This document shows positions 1 through 6,020 of a DNA stretch of 8,839 nt, in pieces. Made by a program: the position numbers and the translations under genes. The stretch is taken from contig CAKUND010000082.1 in NCBI GenBank assembly GCA_934668295.1, forward strand, positions 1-8,839, in the 5' to 3' direction. Under the pieces are notes generated by a model that had not been told where the DNA came from, ran no database searches, and saw only the letters and a program-made list of their open reading frames with translations. The stretch comes from an uncultured Oscillospiraceae bacterium. GTDB lineage: Bacteria > Bacillota > Clostridia > Oscillospirales > Oscillospiraceae. Numbering within the stretch: the first letter of the stretch is position 1; every line of letters starts with the position of its first letter.

Positions 1-344
1 GGGTGCAGCAGCGTCTCGTTGCCGCGCGCCAGACGCACCATCGTCTCATAGATGGCGGCGTCGCCGTGCGGGTTCAGCTTCATCGTCTGGCCGACGATGT
101 TGGCGGACTTTGTGCGGGGCTTCGTGAGAAGGCCCATTTCGTACATGGTGTACAGAAGCTTGCGGTGCGACGGCTTGAAGCCGTCGATCTCCGGGATAGC
201 GCGCGAGACGATGACCGACATGGCGTAGGGCATGTAGTTGGACTCCAGCGTCTGACAGATCGGCTGTTCGAGCACCTCCGCCCGCAGCCCCATCACATTC
301 GGGTCGTCATGCTTTTTGCTTTCCGGTTGTTTTTTCTTTGGCAT
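1..344 (-). CDS. Type II DNA topoisomerase subunit A (GyrA/ParC-like), N-terminal part, runs off left edge
   Basis: This is the breakage-reunion subunit of a bacterial type II topoisomerase, which cuts and religates DNA as an A2B2 complex with the ATPase subunit encoded next door. Only the first 114 codons are visible. They show the start of the winged-helix region: a [23 protein letters not shown] segment (residues 35-53), [20 protein letters not shown] (54-73, matching the family DGLKPVHRR block), and a quinolone-determining region with [16 protein letters not shown] (91-106). The catalytic tyrosine would fall beyond the window. The start at 344 is supported by AAGGAA at 354-359 with a 9-nt spacer. 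The sequence differs from ordinary GyrA and ParC: it has [13 protein letters not shown] where those have VVGEVLGKYHPHGD-like sequence. It therefore probably belongs to the divergent clostridial topoisomerase group rather than housekeeping gyrase. The position equivalent to E. coli GyrA Ser83 is Ala96, and the Asp87 equivalent is Glu100. Family assignment is secure; gyrase versus topoisomerase IV role is not settled. Confidence 0.93.
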   Translation of the reverse strand, partial: MPKKKQPESKKHDDPNVMGLRAEVLEQPICQTLESNYMPYAMSVIVSRAIPEIDGFKPSHRKLLYTMYEMGLLTKPRTKSANIVGQTMKLNPHGDAAIYETMVRLARGNETLLH

Positions 345-353
345 AGTTGATCG

Positions 354-359
354 TTCCTT
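354..359 (-). promoter_or_regulatory. Ribosome binding site of the GyrA-like gene
   Basis: On the minus strand this reads AAGGAA, 9 nt before the ATG at 344. It fixes the start of the subunit A gene. No convincing -35/-10 pair was seen within the 80 bp upstream; a TATAT-rich stretch near 370-376 lacks a good -35. Confidence 0.6.
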
Positions 360-424
360 ATGATTTGACGATATATGCCGGGGCAGACAGCGGCAGGATC
401 GTGAGCTGGTCATGCCTCCGGCGG

Positions 425-458
425 CCCATTCTTTTCCGCCTTGCCGGAAAAGAATGGG
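425..458. repeat. Perfect 14-bp inverted repeat (hairpin)
   Basis: CCCATTCTTTTCCG (425-438) pairs perfectly with CGGAAAAGAATGGG (445-458) around a 6-nt loop. No T-run follows on either strand, so it is not a classical intrinsic terminator. It sits about 80 bp upstream of the GyrA-like start and could affect transcription entering that gene or processing of its leader; no function is shown by the sequence. Confidence 0.75.
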
Positions 459-633
459 GAGAAAAGGGGCGCTCGGTTACGTTTGGTGCATACTGCGGGT
501 GCTATTCAGGCAGGAACCTGGTTTTTAGTCGTTACAATCACACATAGCCACCCTACGAGAGTTTTGGTACGCGCCGCCTGTTACGGTACGGCCCAATTTG
601 TGAGTCGCTGCGTTTGAGTAGGTGCGGTAAATT

Positions 634-660
634 AGTCCTGCAGCCAAAATTTGCAGGATT
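634..660. repeat. Short inverted repeat
   Basis: TCCTGCA (636-642) pairs with TGCAGGA (652-658) across a 9-nt loop, and can extend outward by a G-T and an A-T pair. It is weaker than the other dyads in this island and may be incidental. Confidence 0.35.
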
Positions 661-742
661 GTACGGATTTGCCGAGGCCTCTGCAAATCTTTTTCGGACA
701 GCATCAGAAATTTTGAACTGCTCCAAATCTCGCGGGAAAGAT

Positions 743-769
743 CCAAGAAAACCGAAGCGGTTTTCTTGG
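743..769. repeat. Perfect 12-bp inverted repeat with a 3-nt loop
   Basis: CCAAGAAAACCG (743-754) pairs perfectly with CGGTTTTCTTGG (758-769) around AAG. The stem has the same GTTTTCTT core as the hairpin to its right. On the minus strand the 3' arm is followed by GATCTTTCC, not a real T-run, so a terminator role is doubtful. Confidence 0.75.
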
Positions 770-814
770 TCGGTTCAAGGGGGCTCCGGGGGGAAATCGA
801 AATCCACCCGGGCT

Positions 815-863
815 CGTTTTCTTTTGCCAGCGTTTTCTTTTGGAGAAGCAAAAGAAAATGCTG
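815..863. repeat. Direct plus inverted repeat of a CGTTTTCTTTTG core
   Basis: CGTTTTCTTTTG occurs at 815-826 and again at 831-842. Its near-complement CAAAAGAAAATG follows at 849-860. The second copy forms a 15-bp stem with it (828-842 with 849-863, one G-T pair, 6-nt loop). The first copy could form a competing stem with the same 3' arm. It lies about 45 bp downstream of the GyrB-like stop codon. On the minus strand the hairpin arm itself is T-rich, but no clean T-run follows. Confidence 0.65.
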
Positions 864-873
864 AAGGGCAGCT

Positions 874-897
874 GCTGATTCGCAGAAGACTATCAGC
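874..897 (-). terminator. Weak hairpin just after the GyrB-like stop; possible terminator
   Basis: On the minus strand GCTGAT and ATCAGC (arms 892-897 and 874-879) flank a 12-nt loop soon after the stop codon. A further small GCTG/CAGC dyad follows, then ATTTTCTTTTG. This resembles a poor intrinsic terminator. The short stems and interrupted T-run leave the call uncertain. Confidence 0.3.
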
Positions 898-908
898 CTT
901 ATACAGCC

Positions 909-2888
909 TCACGACACATCCAGCTGGTCGAGGTATTTGTAGCCGTTTTCGGCGATATGCTCCTTGCGGCCCTGCAGATTATCGCCCAGCAGCAGATCGA
1001 AGATCTGCATCGTGCGTTCCATGTCCTCGGGCATGACCTTGATGAGCCGGCGCGTGGCGGGGTTCATGGTCGTCATCCACATCATCTCCGGGTCGTTTTC
1101 GCCAAGACCCTTCGAGCGGTTGATGGAGAGCTTTTTGCCCTCCAGCTTTTTGACGATCTCGGATTTCTCCGCGTCCGTGTAGGCAAACCACGTCTTATCC
1201 TTGCACGTGATCTCATACAGGGGAGATTCCGCGATATACACATAGCCCTCCTGAATGAGCGTCGGGCAAAGCCGGTAGATCATGGTCAAAATCAGCGTGC
1301 GGATCTGATAGCCGTCGACGTCGGCATCGGTGCAGATGATGACCTTGTTCCAGCGCAGGTTTTCCAGGTCAAACGCGGACAGATCCTTTGTCTTCTTCGT
1401 CTGCACCTCCACACCGCAGCCGAGCACGCGGATGAGGTCGGTGATGATATCGGACTTGAAAATGCGGTCATAATCGGCCTTCAGGCAGTTTAAGATCTTG
1501 CCGCGCACGGGCATGATGCCCTGAAATTCCGCATCGCGCGAGAGCTTGACCGAGCCGAGCGCGGAATCGCCCTCGACGATATAAATTTCGCGCTTCGATA
1601 CGTCCTTCGTGCGGCAGTCGACGAATTTCTGCACGCGGTTGGCGATATCGAGACTGCCGGTCAGCTTTTTCTTGATGTTGAGGCGCGCCTTTTCCGCCGA
1701 TTCGCGGCTTCGTTTGTTGACCAATACCTGATCGGCGATGCGGTCGGCCTCCTGCTTGTTTTCGATGAAGTAGACGTGCAGCCGGTCGCGGAAAAACTCG
1801 GTCATGGCGTCCTGCACGAATTTGTTCGTGATGGCCTTTTTCGTCTGGTTCTCGTACGAGGTCTGCGTGGAGAAGCAGTTCGTCACCAGCACCAGACAGT
1901 CGGCCACGTCCTGGAACGTGATCTTCGACTCGGACTTGGTGTATTTGTTCGCCTGCTTGCAGTAGGCGTCGATGGCGTAGACAAACGCGTTTTTGACGGC
2001 CTTTTCCGGCGCGCCGCCGTGCTCGAGCCAAGAGGAGTTGTGGTAGTATTCAAGACGGTTGACGCGGTTCGAAAAGCACAGGGCCGCGGAAATGCGCACC
2101 TTGTACTCCGGCTTGTCCTCGCGGTCGCGGCCCTTGCGCTCGGCCTCCCAGAACTGCGGTATGGTCAGCGTCTGCTCACCCGCGATCTCGTTGACATAAT
2201 CCAGAATGCCGTTGGGATAGCAGTAATCCGTCTTGACGAATTTTCCGTTTTCCTGATCGCGGAACGTGAACGTCACGCCCGCGTTGACGACGGCCTGCCG
2301 CTTGAGCGTGTCCTCAAAATATTCCTTCGGAATGTTGATGTCGGTGAAGACGGCCAGATCCGGCTTCCAGCGGAAGACGGAGCCGGTAGCCTTGCGGTCG
2401 GTCGGCTCCTTTTTCATCTTGCCGACGAGCTCGCCCTTTTCAAAGTGCAGCGTGTATTTAAACCCGTCGCGGCGGACGGTCGCGTCAAAGTATTCGGAGG
2501 AATACTGCGTGGCGCAGGAGCCGAGGCCATTCAGACCCAACGAGAATTCATAGTCGCCGCCCGCGTTGTTCTGGTACTTGCCGCCTGCGTAGAGCTCGCA
2601 GAAGACGAGCTCCCAGTTGTATTTTCCCTCTTTTTCGTTCCAGTCGACCGGGCAGCCGCGGCCGAAGTCCTCGACCTCGATGGAATGATCCTCATAGCGT
2701 GTGACGAGAATTTGCCTGCCGTAGCCCTCGCGCGCTTCGTCGATGGCGTTGGACAGGATCTCAAACACGGCGTGCTCGCAGCCCTCCAGACCGTCCGAGC
2801 CAAAAATGACCGCCGGACGCAGCCGGACGCGGTCTGCGCCCTTCAAAGACGAGATCGACTCGTTTCCATAGGCTTTTTGTTGTTTCAT
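909..2888 (-). CDS. Type II DNA topoisomerase subunit B (GyrB/ParE-like, divergent clostridial type)
   Basis: This is the ATPase and TOPRIM subunit of a type II topoisomerase, working with the subunit A encoded downstream. The 659 residues are full length for the family. The GHKL ATPase domain shows FEILSNAIDEA (42-52, catalytic Glu43 and Asn47), EDFGRG (73-78) and a glycine loop SLGLNGLG (116-123). The transducer region carries QTK at 348-350. The TOPRIM domain has IVEGDSA (437-443), PVRGKILN (460-467) and TDADVDG (520-526), and a KGLGE motif follows at 593-597. The catalytic Glu439 and the metal-binding Asp521, Asp523 and Asp525 are all present. Departures from housekeeping GyrB include EDFGRG for DNGRG and SLGLNGLG for SGGLHGVG. 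The start at 2888 has TGAGGAA upstream at a 5-nt spacing, and a strong promoter lies at 2948-2976. An ATP-dependent topoisomerase is certain; whether the cell uses it as gyrase, topoisomerase IV or a third enzyme is not. Confidence 0.95.
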   Translation of the reverse strand: MKQQKAYGNESISSLKGADRVRLRPAVIFGSDGLEGCEHAVFEILSNAIDEAREGYGRQILVTRYEDHSIEVEDFGRGCPVDWNEKEGKYNWELVFCELYAGGKYQNNAGGDYEFSLGLNGLGSCATQYSSEYFDATVRRDGFKYTLHFEKGELVGKMKKEPTDRKATGSVFRWKPDLAVFTDINIPKEYFEDTLKRQAVVNAGVTFTFRDQENGKFVKTDYCYPNGILDYVNEIAGEQTLTIPQFWEAERKGRDREDKPEYKVRISAALCFSNRVNRLEYYHNSSWLEHGGAPEKAVKNAFVYAIDAYCKQANKYTKSESKITFQDVADCLVLVTNCFSTQTSYENQTKKAITNKFVQDAMTEFFRDRLHVYFIENKQEADRIADQVLVNKRSRESAEKARLNIKKKLTGSLDIANRVQKFVDCRTKDVSKREIYIVEGDSALGSVKLSRDAEFQGIMPVRGKILNCLKADYDRIFKSDIITDLIRVLGCGVEVQTKKTKDLSAFDLENLRWNKVIICTDADVDGYQIRTLILTMIYRLCPTLIQEGYVYIAESPLYEITCKDKTWFAYTDAEKSEIVKKLEGKKLSINRSKGLGENDPEMMWMTTMNPATRRLIKVMPEDMERTMQIFDLLLGDNLQGRKEHIAENGYKYLDQLDVS

Positions 2889-2893
2889 GCGGA

Positions 2894-2899
2894 TTCCTC
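2894..2899 (-). promoter_or_regulatory. Ribosome binding site of the GyrB-like gene
   Basis: GAGGAA on the minus strand, 5 nt before the ATG at 2888, supports that start codon. Confidence 0.65.
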
Positions 2900-2913
2900 A
2901 CAATATTTCGTGC

Positions 2914-2929
2914 TGTAACGGGCATTACA
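2914..2929. promoter_or_regulatory. TGTAA-N6-TTACA dyad in the GyrB-like leader
   Basis: The arms TGTAA (2914-2918) and TTACA (2925-2929) form a 16-bp near-palindrome in the predicted 5' untranslated leader, about 12-27 bp downstream of the expected transcription start. The size and symmetry fit an operator for a dimeric repressor, but a match this short can arise by chance. No cognate regulator is in the window. Confidence 0.35.
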
Positions 2930-2932
2930 CCC

Positions 2933-2950
2933 ACTATAATTAGATATAGT
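2933..2950. promoter_or_regulatory. Perfect 6-6-6 dyad overlapping the -10 and start site of the GyrB-like promoter
   Basis: ACTATA (2933-2938) and TATAGT (2945-2950) are perfect inverted arms around ATTAGA. The right arm overlaps the -10 box and the centre covers the likely transcription start, a classic place for a repressor operator. AT-rich promoters produce such dyads easily, and the plus-strand TATAAT at 2935-2940 has no good -35, so a second promoter is not claimed. Confidence 0.4.
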
Positions 2951-2976
2951 ATACGTTTTTTTCGGTTCAAAGTCAA
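2948..2976 (-). promoter_or_regulatory. Sigma-A promoter for the topoisomerase genes
   Basis: On the minus strand TTGACT (2971-2976) is separated by exactly 17 nt from TATACT (2948-2953), a near-consensus housekeeping promoter. Initiation is expected near 2941, giving a leader of about 50 nt before the GyrB-like ATG. Confidence 0.8.
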
Positions 2977-3049
2977 GGTTTGCCGCAAAGCGCGCGGAAT
3001 ATGCGGCGTTCGCGGGTGGGGAATTTTTTCGCGTTTTTCCGTTTGGTGA

Positions 3050-3078
3050 TTGCAAAGTTTTCGGTTTCGGTTTATGAT
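3050..3078 (+). promoter_or_regulatory. Sigma-A promoter for the DUF1846-glycosidase-CapA operon
   Basis: TTGCAA (3050-3055), a 17-nt spacer and TATGAT (3073-3078) form a good housekeeping promoter. Transcription would begin near 3085, with a leader of about 58 nt. It diverges from the topoisomerase promoter about 75 bp away. Confidence 0.75.
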
Positions 3079-3130
3079 ATATGATGTGAAGAATAGAACA
3101 AAATCGGCTGAGGTCTCCGCCGCGCTGGAT

Positions 3131-3136
3131 AAGGAA
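3131..3136 (+). promoter_or_regulatory. Ribosome binding site deciding the DUF1846 start
   Basis: AAGGAA 6 nt before ATG 3143 selects this start. The same frame stays open upstream for 31 more codons from a TTG at 3050, but that codon lies inside the -35 box of the promoter, so the longer form is rejected. Confidence 0.7.
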
Positions 3137-3142
3137 AAGATT

Positions 3143-4624
3143 ATGAAAATTGGATTTGACAATCAGAAATATTTGAAGCTCCAGTCCGAACGGATCCTGG
3201 AGCGCGTCGCGCATTTCGGCGGCAAGCTCTACCTGGAATTCGGCGGCAAGCTCTTTGACGACTATCATGCCTCGCGCGTCCTGCCCGGCTTCCAGCCGGA
3301 CAGCAAAATGAAGGTGCTGCTGCAGCTGAAGGAGCAGGCGGAGATCGTCATCGCCATCAACGCCGCCCACATCGAAATGAACAAGCGCCGGGGCGATCTC
3401 GGCATCACCTACGATCTGGATGTCATGCGCCTGATCGATACCTTCCGCTCCATCGGCCTCTATGTCGGCAGCGTCGTCATCACGCAGTACGCGGGCCAGC
3501 AGGCCGCTGAGGCGTTCCAGCGCAAGCTGGAGGCGCTGGGCGTGAAGGTCTACCGGCACTATCCCATTGCGGATTATCCTTCGAATATCGGTCTCATCGT
3601 CTCCGATGAGGGCTACGGCAAAAACGAGTATATCGAGACCAGCCGCCCCATCGTCATCGTCACGGCTCCCGGCCCCGGCTCGGGCAAAATGGCGACCTGC
3701 CTCAGCCAGCTCTATCAGGAGCACAAGCGCGGCGTGAACGCGGGCTACGCCAAATACGAGACGTTCCCGATCTGGAACCTGCCGCTCAAGCACCCGGTCA
3801 ACCTTGCCTACGAGGCCGCGACCGCCGATCTGGCCGATGTCAACATGATCGACCCCTTCCACCTCGAGGCTTACGGCGAAACGACGGTCAATTATAACCG
3901 TGATATCGAGATCTTCCCCGTGCTCGAGACGATCTTCCGCTCCATCTTCGGCGAGTGCCCGTATAAGAGCCCGACGGACATGGGCGTCAACATGGCGGGC
4001 TTCGCCATCTGTGACGACGAGGCCTGCCGCGAGGCGTCGTATCAGGAGATCATCCGGCGCTATTTCGCCTCCGCCTGCGCGGTCAAAAGGGGCGCGGCCA
4101 TGCCCGCCGAGCTGCGCAAGCAGGAAATGCTCATGAACTCGCTGCATCTGGACGTGTCTATGCGCAAGACTGTTCCCGCTGCGCGGGCCAAGGCTGCCGA
4201 GACGGGCGCGCCTGCCGCCGCCATCGAGCTGCCGGACGGCCGGCTCGTCACCGGCAAGACCTCCGGCCTGATGGGCGCGGCCTGCGCCGCACTTCTGAAC
4301 GCGATCAAGCTCTCTGCCGGGATCGACGACCGCGTGAACCTCATCTCCCCGATGGTCCTCGCGCCCATCCAGCACCTGAAGATCGAGCATCTGGGCAACT
4401 CCAACCCCCGCCTGCATACCGACGAGGTGCTCATCGCGCTGTCCATCAGCGCCGTGACGAACCCGACCGCCGAGCTCGCCATGGAGGCGCTGGCCTCGCT
4501 TCGCGGCAGTCAGGTGCACTCGTCCGTCATTCTCTCCTCGGTCGACGAGGGCATGTTCAAGCGGCTCGGCATGAACGTCACGTTCGAGCCGGTCTATCAG
4601 TCACACACGCTCTACCACAAGTGA
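3143..4624 (+). CDS. DUF1846 family protein (UPF0371), function unknown
   Basis: The 493-residue product matches the DUF1846 family from its first residues ([18 protein letters not shown]) through [20 protein letters not shown] (27-46), and it has the family's usual length. No signal peptide or membrane segment is seen, so it should be cytoplasmic. A central block [19 protein letters not shown] (174-192) resembles a nucleotide-binding P-loop, but it is one residue short of G-x4-G-K-[ST] and has Met after the lysine. Other conserved-looking stretches are [20 protein letters not shown] (211-230), [16 protein letters not shown] (279-294) and [21 protein letters not shown] (404-424). Family structures have been solved, but I know of no established activity. 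It is the first gene of a plus-strand operon; the next gene begins 12 nt after its stop. A link to the wall enzymes downstream is suggested only by position. Confidence 0.92.
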   Translation: MKIGFDNQKYLKLQSERILERVAHFGGKLYLEFGGKLFDDYHASRVLPGFQPDSKMKVLLQLKEQAEIVIAINAAHIEMNKRRGDLGITYDLDVMRLIDTFRSIGLYVGSVVITQYAGQQAAEAFQRKLEALGVKVYRHYPIADYPSNIGLIVSDEGYGKNEYIETSRPIVIVTAPGPGSGKMATCLSQLYQEHKRGVNAGYAKYETFPIWNLPLKHPVNLAYEAATADLADVNMIDPFHLEAYGETTVNYNRDIEIFPVLETIFRSIFGECPYKSPTDMGVNMAGFAICDDEACREASYQEIIRRYFASACAVKRGAAMPAELRKQEMLMNSLHLDVSMRKTVPAARAKAAETGAPAAAIELPDGRLVTGKTSGLMGAACAALLNAIKLSAGIDDRVNLISPMVLAPIQHLKIEHLGNSNPRLHTDEVLIALSISAVTNPTAELAMEALASLRGSQVHSSVILSSVDEGMFKRLGMNVTFEPVYQSHTLYHK

Positions 4625-4636
4625 GGTATCACCGCT

Positions 4637-5995
4637 ATGGATCATCCCCGCAGTCAATTACCGGCCGTGCTCACAGTCCTGTTCTGCATTGCGCTGCTGG
4701 CCGGCGTGGGCGTGCTTCTGTGGAAGACGCTCCCGGAAAAGCAGAAGCCCGAGCAGGCCGAAACCATCCAGACGGACGGTGTGTTTGCCTCCGAGCCGAC
4801 GACCGTCGAGCCGGAACGCGAAGAACCATATGAGGGCGATCTCCCCGGCCAGGCAGAAGCTGCGCAGCCGGAGACCCCGGACGAGCAGCCGCCGGAAACC
4901 GCAGCGGATCCGAAGACTCCGGATAACGCGGAGCCCTCCGCCGCACAGCAGACAGCGCAGGCGCTGCTGGATACCATGACGGACGACGAAAAGCTCTGGC
5001 AGCTGTTTTTCGTAACGCCGGAGGCCATCACGAACGTCAACACCGCGACTGTCGCCGGTGAGGCGACGAAAAAAGCGCTGGAGCAGTATCCGGTCGGCGG
5101 CATCGTGTATTTTGCAAAGAATCTCGAAAACCGCGAGCAGACTGTCGCGCTGCTGGAAAACACGCAGTCCTATGCGAAGATACCGCTTTTCCTCGGTGTA
5201 GACGAGGAGGGCGGCACGGTCAGCCGCGTCGGCAGCAACCCGGAAATGGGCGTGCCGTCCGTCGGCGATATGCGCACGCTTGGCAAGCAGCAGGATCCTG
5301 CGGCGGTCTATGCCGCCGGGCAGGACATCGGCGGCGGACTGCACGCGCTGGGCTTCAATCTGGACTTTGCCCCGGTCGCGGACGTTGCGCAGGGGGCGGA
5401 CAGCGTCATCGGCAGCCGCTCGTTTGGCTCCGACGCAGAGCTTTGCGCGTCGCTGGCCGGTGTGATCGTCAAGAGCCTGCGGGCCGAGGGGATCGTCTCG
5501 TGCCTGAAGCACTTTCCCGGCTACGGCAGCGCCACGGTCGACGACCATAACGGCACGTCAATCGTCGAAAAAACGCTCAGCGAGCTGGAAGCATGCGATC
5601 TGGTCCCGTTCCAGTCGATCATCGCGTCGGAGGGAAGCGTTCCGTTCGTCATGGTCTCGCATCTGTCCTATCCGAATGTCACCGGCAGCGATACCCCTGC
5701 CGATCTGAGCGCATCCATCGTGACAGATATTCTGCGCGACAAGCTGGACTATCAGAACGTCATCATCACGGACTCACATTCCATGGCCTCCATCACCGAC
5801 CATTACACGGCAGGTGAGGCCGCCGTCAAGGCCCTTGCCGCCGGCTGTGATATGATCCTCATGCCGTCTGACCTGCAGGCTGCGGTTGACGCCGTCAAGG
5901 CCGCCGTCGCCGACGGGACGCTTTCGCAGACACGCATCGACGAGAGCGTTCTGCGCATTCTGACCGTCAAGGCGGAATACGGGATCATTTCATAA
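4637..5995 (+). CDS. Membrane-anchored glycoside hydrolase family 3 (NagZ-like beta-N-acetylhexosaminidase)
   Basis: This predicted exo-glycosidase is likely to remove N-acetylhexosamine residues from wall-derived glycans outside the membrane. The 452 residues begin with a short cytoplasmic tail and a transmembrane anchor (about 9-29), then a Pro/Glu/Ala-rich linker (about 33-105), then a single family 3 TIM-barrel domain. Motifs: VDEEGGTVSR (188-197), NLDFAPVADV (241-250), KHFPGYGSATVDDH (291-304) with the Asp302-x-His304 acid/base dyad of the NagZ subgroup, and ITDSHSM (377-383) with Asp379 as expected nucleophile. The residue after the nucleophile is Ser rather than the common Asp. There is no lipobox cysteine near a cleavage site, and no second C-terminal sandwich domain. 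GAGG at 4623-4626 overlaps the previous stop and serves the ATG at 4637. A gap of 25 nt leads into the CapA gene, so the two are probably co-transcribed. Exact substrate is unproven. Confidence 0.9.
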   Translation: MDHPRSQLPAVLTVLFCIALLAGVGVLLWKTLPEKQKPEQAETIQTDGVFASEPTTVEPEREEPYEGDLPGQAEAAQPETPDEQPPETAADPKTPDNAEPSAAQQTAQALLDTMTDDEKLWQLFFVTPEAITNVNTATVAGEATKKALEQYPVGGIVYFAKNLENREQTVALLENTQSYAKIPLFLGVDEEGGTVSRVGSNPEMGVPSVGDMRTLGKQQDPAAVYAAGQDIGGGLHALGFNLDFAPVADVAQGADSVIGSRSFGSDAELCASLAGVIVKSLRAEGIVSCLKHFPGYGSATVDDHNGTSIVEKTLSELEACDLVPFQSIIASEGSVPFVMVSHLSYPNVTGSDTPADLSASIVTDILRDKLDYQNVIITDSHSMASITDHYTAGEAAVKALAAGCDMILMPSDLQAAVDAVKAAVADGTLSQTRIDESVLRILTVKAEYGIIS

Positions 5996-6002
5996 ATCAA
6001 TC

Positions 6003-6009
6003 TGAAAGG
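6003..6009 (+). promoter_or_regulatory. Ribosome binding site for the CapA-family gene
   Basis: GAAAGGA lies 11 nt before ATG 6021, a slightly long spacing. An in-frame GTG at 6012 is only 2 nt away, too close to be used. ATG 6010 is in another frame. ATG 6021 is therefore preferred. Confidence 0.5.
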
Positions 6010-6020
6010 ATGTGCGCACC

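Larger units (their letters stand above)
345..908. other. Structured non-coding island between the two topoisomerase genes
   Basis: About 560 bp without a credible gene separates the GyrB-like stop from the GyrA-like start, although such subunit pairs are usually close together. It contains a 14-bp perfect hairpin (425-458), a 12-bp perfect hairpin (743-769), a 15-bp hairpin with one G-T pair (828-863), smaller dyads at 634-660 and 874-897, and an imperfect GC-rich dyad near 786-811. Three hairpins carry a CTTTTCC, GTTTTCTTGG or TTTTCTTTTG core with its complement. Short open frames on both strands (347-547 plus, 525-851 minus, 614-1036 plus) have no recognisable domain, and their sequence looks like translation of a repeat. 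My reading is one or more dispersed intergenic repeats inserted here. That is inference, since copy number cannot be seen in one window. Confidence 0.5.

Noticed and set aside
347..547. 66-codon plus-strand frame starting beside the GyrA-like start
   Set aside because: It reads through the 14-bp hairpin, has no ribosome site and no recognisable similarity.
525..851. 108-codon minus-strand frame in the topoisomerase gap
   Set aside because: It has no domain and no good ribosome site, and translates through the hairpin repeats. It looks like a spurious protein from a repeat.
345..908. CRISPR array
   Set aside because: The repeats are few, differ in sequence and have no regular spacer length.
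614..1036. 140-codon plus-strand frame in the gap, extending into the GyrB-like 3' end
   Set aside because: It covers the repeat region and overlaps the end of a real gene antisense.
1776..2918. 380-codon plus-strand frame opposite the GyrB-like gene
   Set aside because: The minus-strand frame carries all ATPase and TOPRIM motifs; this one has no recognisable domain and no ribosome site.
2935..2940. Perfect TATAAT on the plus strand in the divergent region
   Set aside because: There is no -35 at 16-18 nt and no extended -10; the better plus-strand promoter is at 3050-3078.
2885..4519. Long 544-codon open frame on the minus strand opposite the DUF1846 gene
   Set aside because: It is antisense to a full-length family protein, has low-complexity Ala/Arg/Asp/Val composition, and results from the high GC third positions of the real gene.
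4658..5548. 296-codon minus-strand frame opposite the glycosidase
   Set aside because: It is antisense to a protein with a clear anchor and active-site motifs.
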